From NCBI RefSeq assembly GCF_001039355.2, contig NW_019773733.1, forward strand, positions 1 to 55,407: a stretch of 55,407 nucleotides of DNA, in the 5' to 3' direction. The DNA comes from Lingula anatina. Its lineage: Eukaryota > Brachiopoda > Lingulata > Lingulida > Lingulidae. The position numbers and the translations under genes were made by a program. Shown here piece after piece: positions 23,375-37,104 of this stretch; positions within the stretch are counted from its first letter, which is position 1, and every line of letters starts with the position of its first letter. The notes below the pieces were generated by a model. It worked only from the letters and a program-made list of their open reading frames with translations. It did not search any database and was not told the DNA's origin.

Positions 23375-26300
23375 CTAATTCTTGAGAAGCATTTTTCTGA
23401 AGTCACTATTACTGAGTTTTTGTTCACTGGGATTATCACTGGGGGCTCTGGCAGAAGTGTCTGACTTGTTCCCAGCTGCTGCTGGCTTGCTGGGCGCACC
23501 ACGGGACTGAAGAGCTCTGGGTACCATAGACAGCTGTGTTCTTGCTTTGCCTCGCCTGGAATAGTACACTGTCTCAATTAATCTCAGATGATTATGTGCA
23601 ATAGGAATGATGAAGTATTATCATGACCTATATTCTATATTTTTCAAAAGTAGTTGATATAAAGTTCCTGACCATAAACAATTCCCACTGCATTTCTCTA
23701 CACTGTATTCTGAGTTAAATATTATGTGGCAATTACAAGCATGTACACTAGAAATTTAAGATCCCTGATTTTTTCTGCCTAAAATCTTCTCCGTCCATAA
23801 CCAACCCTGTGAAAAAAAAAAATGAATCCCAAAAAATCATAATTATATCTAAAACATACTCTGTTGTTTCTTTCTTCCCTCCACCCAAAGAAGCAATAAA
23901 TGAGCTTGTCTCTCTCTCTTTCACTGGCACTTTCCTTTGAGGTGGGTTGCTTATGGCCACAGAGATGGTGTGATCTTCTATCTGAAGCCCATCTGTTTTG
24001 AGTACTGCATGACCTGCATCAGCCTGGTAAAAATGAAAAAAACATTTTTTAAATAATAGGAATGTATAATACTTTTTTTGTATGTTTTATGAAGCATGAT
24101 TATCAAACACTTGTGAGTGGCTAAAATTTACAGACTTCACAGAATTTGTTAACATTCAAAATAGTCATGAGAAATGTGCACCTTTTTAGCCTTCACTTAA
24201 GACCCTCAGGTAGTTACGCTTTGAAATGACTTACCTCATTCTCATATTCAACATAAGCAAGTCCCTTTGGTGCTCCACTTCTATAAGTAACCAGGCGGAT
24301 TTCTTTTAATTTGCCATGTTGGCCAAAGATAGTGCGTAATGCCTCCTCCGTCACAGAAAATGGTAACCCTTTCACAAATAACTTGTTCTTTTCCATACTG
24401 GATGAAAACTAAAATGAAAACCAAATGGGTTTTAGCAAATATTTATTAGATGAACAGTAACTACCAATCTTTTTATATGACTACGGTGATAAGGATTTTT
24501 AAATAATTCATAAGTTTTAATATTTCTAATCTCAACCTCTTTTCTACCACTTTCCTATTGAATTCCAATCCTAAATCAAAGGACAAAGCTATAATTTTAC
24601 CTTGAATTGTTTAGTTTTGTGGTCTTTATCCATGCAAGGAGATACAAATACAGGCCTCCCTTCCACAGATAGTCGGTCCTTTTTTAGGGCATTTTCTGCT
24701 GACCTGGTCGTCGTGAATTCTATGTAGCCATAGCCCTTGGAAAGACCCTTGAAGTTCTTGATGAGGCGGACATCAACTATTTCACCACACTGTAAATAAT
24801 TATTTTGAAACTGCAGTAATTATGACAATTTTAAAGCCATTTTTTACCAAATGTCAAACTATGCTTAACAAATCTTTGCTAAATTTCATTACCTTGCTGA
24901 CACATTAATTTAAGTGTTTTATTTGCAGTCTACACATTTCATTTGCTCCCTGACTCATACTTTCCAACTGACAATGAAACATTCCATTTGATGTATTTGA
25001 TGTATTTGAAAGAATATTTTAAAAGGAATGATATTTGAATGCTGCAAAACCAAGGCTTTAAATGGAAAAATAAAACAATGTCCAAGAATACAAAAAAAAA
25101 ACCTGTGTGGTAAATCTAATCTAGATTTAAACCAATGCATGTAATCATCACAACTAAAACATAGCATAACATAACAAAACAAAACAACAAAAACACATGT
25201 TGTATTGATATTTGAACTAAAAATTCATTTTGGCCACTGATAACCCACTCTAAATAGTGTGCTTCATCTTTTTGTGTTTACTGATAATCTGAACTTGGTC
25301 AAGATTTTAAATGTACCTCACTAAATATGCCTTTGATTTTATCCTCTTCCACAGAATATGCCAAGTTACTAAGAAAGACTGTTCTTTCATTGGCACCATG
25401 CTCAGTCACATCTTGACAAATCTGAGATTCAGTCTTTTCTGATGCTAGAAGAAAAATTGAAAAAAAAAAAAAGTATGATGTGACTGCATTGACTAAAACA
25501 TACACATTTCTCAAAATGACCCAGGCATAGATAAATAATAATCTCTGGATAACATTTCCTAATAATTGTTTCTATTTTGAAAAAAAGTATGTCATTTGTA
25601 GTTGTAATAAAATAATTGCAAGAAATAATAACAGCATACACATTAGTCTACATGTATAATGTTCCCTTTTTCAACAAAGTTAAAGCTGCAAATTCATTTC
25701 TCATACTGCCTCCTGAATCAAACAGCATAAAATATTCAACACTACATAACACACAAAATCATATTAAGAAAAAAAAATCAAAATTCTACACCAATATAAC
25801 ATGAAACTTGACCATTATCATTTGTGTTCAAAATTTACTTTTTATACTTTTCCAAGGTTGGATCATTATCATTTGTGTGCAAAACTTACTTTTCATCCTT
25901 TTTGAGGGTGGCTCCTCAACATCTGTCTGCCTGGGCTTGTACCCAGGAGGAGGTGGAGTTTTGAACACATTAGGTGTGGGTTCTTTGGATGGAAGGGATG
26001 GGGTGGCTTTCTCTGTTGTTTTCTGTCCAATGGGTTTCTTTGGATCCTTTTTGTCTAGCACCGTTGGAATAGGTTGGAAGCTCTAATAAGATACAAGAAA
26101 ACCAAGATGCCATTATTCAAAATATGTGGCTCTTAACAGTGTATATGCAACAATATGAAACCGGAAGATGCTTATAAATATATCAGTTAGTTATGCTGCA
26201 ATGGCATAAATTTGTTCCTTGGTTTCATTATTAAACTGTAAGCCACTTAAAATTTAACATCTTAAGTTTTGAATTTGTTTGTCTTAGGAAATGATCACTT

Positions 26301-29300
26301 GTGCGAAAGTAGAATGGCATTAGTTTAACAATTGTGAGTTTAAATGATTTAAATTTACTTGTTGCTGTTCTTGCTGTTTCTGACCCCCTCTTGGTTTCTG
26401 TGGTTTGTGTTCTGTCCTTTTCCCTGGCTTTTTCTCCATTCTGTCCTTTTTTGTATCTTCAAATGCTTTCTTTTCTGCTGCCTGAAGTGAAAAGTTACCC
26501 ATTCAATTTATTTTTCAATCAAATTATGTTGAGCAGAAATGAATGCTTGTCTTCTGAACATAAATTAAAAAAAAAAATGAGATAATTTATTAAACTTGGC
26601 TTTAACTTTACACATTTGACATATATGGTTACTTTTGCATCAAGTGCTGGATTTTGTTGGTGCAAAAGATATTTCCTTTCCAGTGACAAAACATATATGG
26701 TATCCTATATATATATATTTCAAATTTTTCAAAAGAGGAGGGAGCTTTAAAGAGGCTTAAAATAGCAAACACAGACAACAGCATTGCCAACTTCACTGAG
26801 AAGTATACCTTTGCTCTTCTTTCCTTCACTCTGTTCAGCTGCGCTGCACACTTTGTCACTGCAATATCATACTGGGATAGGGTACCTGAAAATCAAAGAA
26901 TTATTTACATTATTTAGTTACTTTAACTTATATAGCCCTTGTTTAAACAGAGCTAAATTGGCATTCTTCTTACAACAGAACCACAGCAAGGGAGTTGAAC
27001 AATCATTAGTTGTTTCTGTCATTCAAAGTACGGAGTAATATCCTTAGTTTTTAATTCAATCAAACAGGTACACACAAACACAAAGAAATATATAAATCTT
27101 TATGCAAACATCAATATGACATTGTGACTTCAACTAAACATGTAGTTTAACAACTGAATCTGTACCTTCTTCTCTCTCGAAGTTGATGTAGGTTTCACAC
27201 ATCGTCTCAGGCCAGTCATTCACAGAGTTCACGGCTTGCTGTAATAACTTCCTGCAATGCTTGTTGTCACCATGTGCTCTTTCTAAATTGAAATATTCCA
27301 TCCACATTTGTGCTTGGTTTCCAAAGCCAGCAGTCATAATCTGATTCCACAGCTCTCTAGCCTTAGCCATGTTCTTGCATTGTTTTGCCTGTAGAAAGGA
27401 GAAGATTGAAAGGTATTAGGCTGACAATCACCAAATAGCAAAGTTAAATGCATTTGCTTTGCCCAAGTTTGGGTTTTTGTCTATAACATCACCCATCAAT
27501 TTGCAATTTCATGGCTACACCATTTAGGACAAACTCATTGCTGAATATAGATTTTAAATAAGGAAATCCAAGAGGTGTGGGCCTCATGCAAAGTGTGTGT
27601 TATTCAAGGTCACATCACATCCTCTTAAGCTGATATTTACCTCTATCCTTGCCCAGTATTGCTGAAGAGTGCAGAGGGGGTCACCGTCATTACCAAAGGC
27701 TGAAATGACATATACACATTCATCATCATCAAAACTACATTATATATCAAGTCTATATCAAAATATATATCTATTATATACCATTATTTAGTATTAGGTT
27801 CATTTTTAAATTTAGTGATAATACTATTACTTCTTGCTTGTGTATACTATGGCAAGGCAAAAAATTATTCAGGTATTCATGTGTTGGTTAATATTGAAAA
27901 GCAGTGATACGTGGGGGTAGAGCATTTTTTTTCAACTCTTAGTATTCAGTTTCAACGATAAGACATTAAGCCAATTCATGTATCATTGTAAGCCTAATAA
28001 TTCTGTATGTTACAACCATACTTAATTGACAACCATTTTCTCTAAAGTATTAAACTTTTACATTCACCAAAAATAAAAAAGAAATAAATAATAAAATAAT
28101 AATAAATAAATAAATAAAATGGCTTACCTGTGTATAAATAATCTATGGCTTTTTCACATTCATTTCTGAATTCTTCTACATTCTGCATATTCCCTAAAGT
28201 TTAATTATACACATATTTCTGAATTGTTAAGTCTCAAATTCAATAAAATTTACTCAAAACCAAATCTTATATCAAACAAAAGTTGAAAGCAATTTTTCTG
28301 TGAAAGCACTCCATACAAAGAGCTGCTAAGTATCAAGACAATCTGCACTGGACTCCAAAGCTCAGAGCGCTCAGAGATGATATTCTCTACTCATACATTT
28401 ACTTAAGACACCAATATGGACAATGATATCAATTCAGCAGAACTGCCACCTTAACCATACCTTCTTCCCATTTTATTTTCCTTCTCAGATAATCACAATA
28501 GGCTGTATATAGCTGGAGATAGTCTGATGCTTGAGTAAAACCCATAGACAATGCCTTGTTCAGGCACTCTGAAAATACACCCAATCCCATCTTGAGATTA
28601 GAGATGAATGGTGTGTGCACGGATAAATGTACATATTAAATAAAATTCCAATAATCAGATAACTTAATATAAGTTTTATGTTCAATATTTTATTTTTTGA
28701 AATACAATGCCACACCTTTTATAGTTTCTTGTGGTCTCTCTGCTCTTTCTAAGGCCCGTAAATATCCAGTCCACAATTCAACACACCATGGACAGTTTCT
28801 CACACCTCTCTCATATACTTCTAAAGCTAGGGATGGGATCTTCAAATCCATGTCCTGAAAATATCACAAGTATAAAGCAACAGTGAAAAATAGGTGGCAT
28901 TGACATGGATGACATGGATAAAATGCCTCTTAAACATTTTGAAAAGGTTAAGATTTTAGTAAACCTAGGTCCAATGGTTGCTGAAAAAACTTTTGAAAAT
29001 ATCATGCTGAGAACTCACCAAATACTTTGTGTACTGAACCCAGAGGTCTGGGACCAGGCAGTTTTCTTGAATGGCCCTTTCAAATAGACACTGGATACGA
29101 CTTGGGTCAGACTGTGTCAGCTCAAAGTCAATGTAACTCTGGTACTCTGCCAGCCTTGGGATGTCTGCTGCTAACTAATAAATGTATTTTTTTTTTGTTA
29201 ATTATGTTTTGCTGTATTAGATGTATTAGACTATGGCTGAATCCCGATCTCTACAGAGTCATAACATGAGAACTACAAGCACTTAATTTACCTGCAATTG

Positions 29301-31431
29301 TACTATTGACTTTATATTACATTTATTCAATGAATCTTTAAAAAAAAGTCATATGCTTAGAACTTGCCTTTTAAACTTACTATGGCCAACCAAAACCATG
29401 ATTAAATCAATAAATTACCAATGCTTCTTCATATGGTTTTAAGACTTTCAGCTTTGCCACAGCTTTCTCATATGCCTTTTGTGTTTGGACATCAATGTCA
29501 TCAGAGACCCACTGTTGATATTCTTCATAGGTATCTTCCATGTCTGCAACAACAAAAAACATCTCTGCAAGATGTCTTTAAAAGAATGCTATAATAAATT
29601 ATTCTTGTATCTTTATAACTCTTTACCAGTGATTACTGATCACAACAACACTTAAACCATTTTAATAAGAAATAAATAAAACACATACTTCTAAAAAAAA
29701 AAGACTTGCATTTTCATCATGGTGATCATTAAAATGTGAGTCTGACAAAATAATGACCTACCCATAAGTGGTACAGCCAGCTGCCGCTTGAATAGGGTGC
29801 TAATGCGATTGATTTGATCTTCAATTTGGGACTGCTGCTCTGGTGATGGTATGCTGCCAATACTTGGCTGAATAAATAATAGCACTAGATAAACTTTTAT
29901 TATCATTATTATTAAATAGTGTCTGTATAAAATAAGGAATTAACTTTCAACAAAGGAGGGGTTTTACTTCATTTATGTGAGCAGTTACTTTGGTCAAAGA
30001 CAAAGTTTTCTGGTCTTCTGCTGGAGTAGACAGATTAAGCTTGGTTAAGCCTAGGTCCCAACCGAACGCTTACCTGTAATCCACTCAGAATAGCATTTTC
30101 AAATTCTCTGTAAGCCTCCCAGAGACTTGCCCCTTTTGTCATATGAAGACCACCTGCAGTGATAGCTCTTTCAAATGTGCTTCTTATGTGGTCTATGCCT
30201 CCTTCTTTGGCCATTTCTCCAATGGAAAACTGAACATACTCCAACCACAGTGGAATAGCTTCATAGCATTGGAAAGAAAGAATTTCATAATCAAAATGTA
30301 ACTAAAGGTATACAGCATCTGCAATGTTGTCCTTACAATACTCGATTCAGCTAACTAATAAATATCAAATCAATTAGACAGGGTAACACAAATAAAAGGG
30401 TTATTTTTCATGCATGATGAAAGAACAGATTTAAGTTACTGGAGTGCTTTCTTTCTTTATATACAGTGTACAAGGCATCCCCTCTAGAGATAGAAAACCA
30501 GCAATGTCCAGGTAATCTGATATAAAGCATTGAGACTGGTAGGTCTAAATGACACTTACAAAGATAATCCTGTACAGCTTTGTCAAACAACTTGGTTACC
30601 ATAACTCTTTCTTCGTCACATGAGATCAGTGGAATTTCATCTTGTAACCAATCAGTCCAAATCTCTAATGAAAAACATCACAAACAAAATTACATTTAAA
30701 ATAATATATTTTACAAAATTAAGAGACTTTTTAAAAGTTTTAAAAAATTATTACTTTTGGAAAAAATATCTTCTTTTTCAAGACTGAGCATGGCAAAGCT
30801 TGTAAATATAGTCAAGTACATATACATTGGTCAATATGCATGATTCATTCAATATCAGAACAATTATTTACAGAAATGTAAACAGCACAGATGTCATGAA
30901 AAGAGTATGCTATCCAATCACCAATGAAAAATAAGAAACAAATTAAAATATACCTTCTGTCAGTGGAAAAAGTTCACTCATAACTTTACGGGCTTCTCGT
31001 AATTGCTTCAGTTCGCCACACTGTTTTAAGACCTTAATCAACTTCACATGACCATCATAGTAATAGGGATTTTTATCCACCTGTTGAAATATACAAAAAT
31101 AAATACATGTACACAAATATCTTAAGCCATTACAAATATGTGACATTTAATTTCATCTGGAAAAATCGGCTCTAGAGACTATATTGCAAGCCTGCAAATG
31201 ACCTCAAGTGTGACTATTGTGTTCTAACATATAACGTTACAAAAATGTATCTTGGAATTTTCAACTTTGTTAAAACTTTATCTATAAATATTAAAATAAA
31301 CAAACCTCCGACCGGAGTTCTGTGATTTGCTGCTGTAGCTCATCGTCTTCATCACTTGATTCATCAGACTCGGACTGGTCTTCTGCAGTCTCCATCCTTT
31401 CTGGCTCCTCCTTGCTGCCTTCACTTTCCAT
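23375..31431 (-). CDS. SART3: SART3, U4/U6 snRNP recycling factor (HAT repeats, two RRMs)
   Basis: Exons on the - strand: 31431-31306, 31080-30954, 30664-30560, 30258-30074, 29867-29762, 29543-29419, 29174-29019, 28854-28716, 28568-28461, 28193-28128, 27699-27641, 27388-27166, 26885-26809, 26481-26359, 26082-25890, 25444-25317, 24789-24601, 24408-24235, about 24023-23920, and 23555-23375. The first 18 join in phase to 803 codons. The acidic N terminus (MESEGSKEEPERMETAEDQS) precedes HAT/TPR-like repeats (KNPYYYDGHVKLI, ASLWEAYREFENAI, CLVPDLWVQYTKYL, NLERAHGDNKHCRKLL), a Lys/Arg-rich nuclear-localisation region, RRM1 (RTVFLSNLAYS, KGYGYIEF), RRM2 (KLFVKGLPFS, KGLAYVEYENE) and a C-terminal motif, SNSDFRKMLLKN, like the human LSm-binding end. 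SART3 reanneals U4 and U6 and recruits USP4/USP15 in the nucleus. The junction into the last exon is unresolved: no canonical donor gives the needed phase. Confidence 0.93.
28081..28119. repeat. AT-rich (AATA)n simple repeat in a SART3 intron
   Basis: A run of AATA/ATAA units lies immediately next to a SART3 exon donor (28122-28127 on the plus strand). It has no coding content. Confidence 0.8.
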
Positions 31432-31720
31432 AATTCAAAATTTTACAATCAGTCAGTCGAAGTAAATGTCAATGCTTGACGCCTGTCACTGTGTCAGTGC
31501 AACGCCGTTCAAGCTACTGAGTATCCTGAAATAAACACTAAACGCTCCCCTTGTGCAATATAATACTATCAACTTGATATTATCAAAAACCAAACGTTAA
31601 TCTTCGTCAGTGTGAAGTAAGCCGGAATATTTTGCACGCCGACTGCACGTTGCTCCAGCCTTGCAGTGTCAACTTCCGGTAGTGGCGGTAAATATTTGCG
31701 CATGCGTGACGCAGATAACT
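31432..31720 (-). promoter_or_regulatory. SART3 5'UTR and promoter with ETS and NRF1-like sites
   Basis: Upstream of the SART3 ATG the base composition becomes more GC-rich. AACTTCCGG (31671-31679) is a good ETS-family site and GCGCATGCG (31698-31706) matches the NRF1 core. This pairing is typical of TATA-less housekeeping promoters. The transcription start is not visible. Confidence 0.45.
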
Positions 31721-32070
31721 CTACAGACGAAAGTGAAAGTGTCATTTCTCGTTACTATCTATTTGAATCCACCAAACACATGTAAACTCTATGCCGATCT
31801 GTTTTCGCAGGTAAATTAAAAGAGAATATTTAAACAAGTCCTGGTCTGTAAAAACTACTTTTCTTTTTTGGGGGCCGTACGTATGCATTTCACCATTTTA
31901 CAAACGCCACGATGACTAAATTATACAACGAAATATGACCCCCCTTCGGTTTCTGAAAAATATATCACACCAATATTCCCCTCTTGAAATTAGAATTTTG
32001 ACTAGCTAAATCATAGTTCTAAACCGTACCAAAGCTAAAGGGCACTGTTTGCTCTCCAAAACATCACAAA

Positions 32071-32100
32071 ATTTTCGGGGGCCTTGAGTAGGCCCCGAAC
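32071..32100. repeat. Short GC hairpin, copy 1 (related to 37105-37137)
   Basis: ATTTTCGGGGGCC, a short loop, then GGCCCCGAAC forms a stem of about nine pairs. A variant with the same flanks (AATTTTTTCGGGGC ... GGGCCCCGAACC) recurs at 37105-37137, 5 kb away. Confidence 0.6.
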
Positions 32101-33076
32101 CCCACACCAGGGGGTGGGGGTGGGGGGCGATGGTCGGCTTCTCATCCGAGGCCTGTCGTTCCGGAACCCCCTCAAATAATCCTGGATCCGACCCTGCCTA
32201 ATCCTCTTTCGAGATGGAGACTTATTGTACCTTCAAATAAACTAGACTATAATTCAAATGAAAACGATTTCAACAGCAACCCCTCAATCAAAATGTGCCA
32301 AACCCGTTGTAATTTGCATAACAGTAAGTCGCTCAGCGCAGTGCGCACTACTCCTATCCTCTTGACTGGTCACTTGACAGCTGGACACCGTAAGGACAGG
32401 TCGCTGATATTTGTGATGAAGTCGCACAGCCGGGATTTTTATTCAGCTTCGAAAATTGCAAAAAAATCGTAATGTGAGTAAAAGTTTTTCATGTTTTTCA
32501 CGAGTTCAAACTACCAGATAATAATTTCTTATTATTTTGCTCCTTCTAAACTTTAAGTTGACCTGGGTAGTTGACTGGATATGAGAAAAGATTCATAGTG
32601 ATATCTTTAAAATCTTGAAAAGCACGTGCTGCAAGTTAAAACATAAATATAATATGAAGAAAGTTTTAGCCCAGATGCTGTCACTTCAATGTCACTCACT
32701 GTGCGAAATTAGGCCACCTGAATATATTTCGTATTTTATACACTTCCATAGTACACGTACGTGATATATTCGTGTGAACCTTCTCAGATGCCTACATAAC
32801 AAACTGATCAGTATAACTGTGCATTTAGTTTTACCAGTATTTTAAAAAGGATTTCCATATTTTCAGTTGGAACATTAACGAGAGAAAACTATGTAAGTTT
32901 TTCACGATGACTTGTACGTTTGTGTATGTTAGCCGTCTAGACTCCATGTGTGTAAATGTTAATTAATTAAAACACTGAACATTAAGTCACTGTATGTAAG
33001 ACAGTAAATAAGGTGTTTTGGGCGAAGGGTGACAACATCCTTAATTCCTTAGTCTTTGACTGGGTTCCCATACCTA

Positions 33077-33278
33077 GATCGATCTAACAGGATCGATCCA
33101 TCTCCGAGGGGTTTCTCGCTAATTTGCTTTCAGCTTACGCGGCTTAGACGTCTGGCGCGCCTACTTAAGCTGCTAAACAATTTATTACCCCTTAGCAGTT
33201 TCAGTAGGCGTGACAGACATCTAAGTCGCTTAAGTTGATTGCAATTTAGCGACAATGCCCTCGAAGTTAGATCGATCC
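33077..33278. mobile_element. Fold-back (long imperfect palindrome) element
   Basis: The two halves are imperfect reverse complements over roughly 95 bases each, centred near 33180. The left arm includes GATCGATC, CTCCGAGGGG, TCTCGCTAATTTGC, GGCTTAGACGTCTG and GCGCCTAC; the right arm carries the matching inverted forms down to GTTAGATCGATCC. It is probably a non-autonomous DNA element. Related GGATCGATC ... ACGATAG sequence recurs near 37762-37785. Confidence 0.6.
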
Positions 33279-33708
33279 ACAGTTAGTACGATAGGGTCTG
33301 TGAATGGTCCCTTTACCCTGTAGACGCTTTCGAAAGTATTGACCCATTATTTCTTGTGATTCTTCTCATCGTGAAATATCAAAATATTTGAATCTTGCAT
33401 ACAAACCGTTTAGTCGATTTTTCAAATTTGGTGTCCAGTTAGCCGCAATGTGATTTTTTCGGCGTGGACAGACGTTTATCCATTTTCAGTTTATCTAATC
33501 TTTATTCGGATTCTCAGCATTCGAAGATTGAAATATCGCCATTTAAATGTTATTTTGATATTTCAGAACTGCAAACGCCTTTGCCGAGATCCTGCTGAGT
33601 GCACGTGCGCCTGACTAAAGATTCCCTGGTCTCCGAGACGTATTTTAAAATCTGCCGCAGATCCACATCCATTCGCACCGCAGATGCTATTTGTTGAAAA
33701 TTGTACAT

Positions 33709-33710
<2 letters not shown>

Positions 33711-33741
<31 letters not shown>
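33711..33741. repeat. (TC)15 microsatellite
   Basis: Uninterrupted TC dinucleotide run in the intergenic region. Confidence 0.95.
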
Positions 33742-33744
<3 letters not shown>

Positions 33745-34732
33745 TTTTAACCACTTTTTAACATATTGAAACAGAGCGATCGTGTTCCCTTTAGAAATTT
33801 CACTTAGAAATCGTTCCTTTGTTTTTTAATATATATTATACCCTAGGGACTGACCATGATATTTTTAAAATTATACCTTAGGGCATGCTATGTACATCAT
33901 TTTATTTGGAACCAATCCAGTTTCTTTTAAAATTCATCTCACTCTGCAATAGTGCAATTATTTAAGTTTTTATAATGGCATGATGTTATTTCCAGAGTGT
34001 GTGCAAATCACAAATTTTAAAGTTGAGAGTAAAAACGCAATTTTCACGATGTTGAAGCTTGAGTAAGATTGTTTATTTAGCCAATCAACTACCTTATCAT
34101 ATTATTATAGTTTGCATTATATAAGTCATTTTTTATTCTTAAAATTTACACTTGTGAATGACAAGCAATTTATGAAAATAAATGCGCTCTTTGGGGGTAG
34201 TTTTTGATTCAATCTAAAATACACAATTTAAGTAAAATTGATATGTACTGGATTCTTTAGAAACTATACTATACTCTATCTGGAATGCATTTTGTTCTCC
34301 AGATTAAATCTAAAAGTGCTTTTAAATTTTGTAAATGAAAAAATTTGAAATTTACACAAAGCAGTTTCATTATAATGGTACAAATTAATGATATAAGTAA
34401 ATTCTGTAAGTACCAATTTTCAGATTTATCATTTCCGGTCAAATTCAAACGGTTAATATCGTCTGTCGGCCTATTCTTTGTCCAATGAATCCAGTCCTGT
34501 TCAAAGACTGTTCTATTTCCTCATTATCTTTTATTATTTGACCACACGAGTCCGCCAGTAAGTATTTAATTGTTTATTCGTGGTTTTCTGTCATTAAAAA
34601 TGTCATATAATAAATAATACATTAAAAATTTGGTCTTTGCTTGTAGATTGAAATGAATAATACTCGTATGACTGCATTGCTATGAGTGAGAGAAAAAAAT
34701 GTCTCGTCTTTGGGCAAGTCTATCAAATATGA

Positions 34733-35166
34733 GGGGTGAAAGGTTGGAGTCCATTTGATTTGAGAAGTCAGATGGGGCGAGTTCACTCCATTTTAGGGGT
34801 GACAGGTGGGGCGAGTTCACTTCATTTGAGGGGTGAGTTCACTTCATCTGAGGGGTGACAGGTAGGACGATTCCATTCCATTTGAGAGGTGACAGGTGGG
34901 GCGAGTCCATTCCATTTGAGGGGACACAGGTGGGGCGAGTTCACTTCATTTGAGGGGTGACAGGTGGGGTGAGTTCACTTCATCTAAGGGGTGACAGGTA
35001 GGACGATTCCATTCCATTTGAGGGGTGACAGGTGGGGCGAGTCCATTCCATTTGAGGGGTGACAAGTGGGGCGAGTCCATTCCATTTGAGGGGTGACAGG
35101 TGGGGCGAGTCCATTCTATTTGAGTTGTGACAGGTGGATGACCCCATTTCTTTTGAGGGGTGACAT
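34733..35166. repeat. 34-bp minisatellite, about 13 units
   Basis: The unit is close to GGGTGACAGGTGGGGCGAGT followed by CCATTCCATTTGAG. About 13 copies are present, most exactly 34 bp, with one shortened copy near 34831-34852. A variant type (GTAGGACGATT) appears twice with the same neighbouring variants, which suggests a multi-unit block was duplicated. The reverse strand is open across three frames in turn because 34 is not a multiple of three, making a repetitive pseudo-protein; I do not treat it as a gene. Confidence 0.9.
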
Positions 35167-36033
35167 GCATGTTGCTACAAACAAATATTAAATAGTTTAT
35201 GAATAGATTGCAAGATTATTAATTTATACTTTATATTTAAATTTAGTTATTCTTTCAGCGGGTTAGACCTTTAATGTCCAATTTAATTTTTACTGTGCAT
35301 AATTACAAAGCTTAAAACCATTTCATTTTTAAATATCGCCAGGTTTCATAGAAAACCGTCATTCCCAAAAGAAAATTACACAATTTTTCCAGTTTGAACT
35401 TGAACATATATGTAATATTTCCCCTTTTCCCATTTTAATATTGCTGTACTGTGGATTTTATATCAACATGACAAAAATAACGAGGGATTATAGTAATATT
35501 TATTCGGATTTGATATAAGAGATATATGAAAATGAGCATGATATATGTCAACCAAAGACCTTGTTGCTTGCAGGCCCACGTTGCACAGTTTCTCCGTGGG
35601 CTTCTGAAATGACAAAATAACGCATAGAAATTTTGATTCATCAACTGACATACTGAGATCATTTTGACTTTTTCTAGAGAAGCGCAAAACATCTTATTTG
35701 AACATTTTCTTTCAAGAATATATGAAATAAATTACACATATAACTCGGATGAAAGTACAATCAAGTTTTAATATACGTAGTTGGTCGTGTAATGGAGGAA
35801 CAGAATACGGCACACTGGAGACGGTAGTCAACCTGCGTAAACTTTCATATGTAAACCATCGCTTTATGAGCAATCGACATGTGCGTGAACGCGTGTTTTA
35901 TTATATTAAAAACACTTACCTTACAAAAAGATCTTTGACAGCATGTCAATCTTTAAGCATAAATGGGTTGCCCAAGTGTAATCTGAAACAAGTAAGAGAA
36001 CTTTAATAGGTATGTGGACCCTTATTCTTGTAG

Positions 36034-36052
36034 TAATAATAATAATAATAAT
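36034..36052. repeat. (TAA)n microsatellite
   Basis: About six TAA units in the intergenic region. Confidence 0.8.
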
Positions 36053-37104
36053 GATAAAAGGATGTATTTTAAAAATTGCTAATTTTTCCCATGTAAAATT
36101 ATCAATCCATTACAGTACATAAATATAAACCAAAATAAGTAGGGGTCATACAAAGATTTCACACGTGCAGAATTAAATATAGCTAGTTTGAAAGATTTAA
36201 AGCAAACTTATTGTTTCATCAATGGTCAGCTGATAGTACATTTCTCCTGTACGTGTGTAGTCCCAAAGCATTGTAACCAACATATTCTGACATTGTGAGT
36301 GACATACAAGTAACGAGGAGCATAATATTACAAGAAATCGCGCTACTAGTATCTATAATATATTTTCTACCATTCTGTTGCACTTGTGTTTTCTTGAGGG
36401 GGTTATTGAAGAGTTAGTGCTACTTACCATATACTTGCTTCTACGTCTTATAAAAGCTTAAACTTGTGAATTCACCACACATAATGTTGCGTCTTCGCTC
36501 ATCTGTGCCCAACTGCAGAGTGAGTATTCAGCTTGCACTACGACGGGCAACTTATTGTTATGCAAATTACAACAGATTTGGCCCATTTTGGGTGAGAGGT
36601 TTTGGCTAAAACTGCTCACAAATGTTCACTGTCAAAATATTAACAGTACATTTTTGATACAACTGAAGTCCACGTGTTGTTAAAATATACTACTTAAATA
36701 CAAAAACTACTTTCAAAAATCTTAATCGAATAAAGCGTTTTTATGACTCTGTCTGTATCTTAAAGATCCACAGTATTTCATGTAATTAAGCCAATCAGTA
36801 GGAATAGTTTAATATGGGCAGGACAAACGGCTCTTTCCTAAATAACTGGCGGCTACCCTTGTCATCCCGAGCAAAGTTGTATTGGTCACACATGATTTTT
36901 TTTTACTTTGATACCATTCTTTCTAAATATTATGTAGCTTTAAAAGACAGAGGTTCATTGAAAGAAACATTTTCAATTAACATTTGGAGTTTTAGTTTTG
37001 TATGATTTCCAATGGAGACAACAACGATTACGTGGCCATTTTAACATCTTTTCCCGAAAATAATATATTTGAAAATGGTCTTTGCCTATTTCTCCCTCTA
37101 CCAA

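Noticed and set aside
34733-35166. CRISPR-like repeat array
   Set aside because: Units are contiguous with no unique spacers, and the genome is eukaryotic; it is a minisatellite.
34946-35170. Open reverse frame with a repeating His-Leu-Ser-Pro pattern
   Set aside because: It is the 34-bp minisatellite read through three frames in turn; no splice context or start signal supports it.
35749-36006. 85-codon + strand frame in the intergenic region
   Set aside because: No domain, no splice partner and AT-driven composition; indistinguishable from chance.
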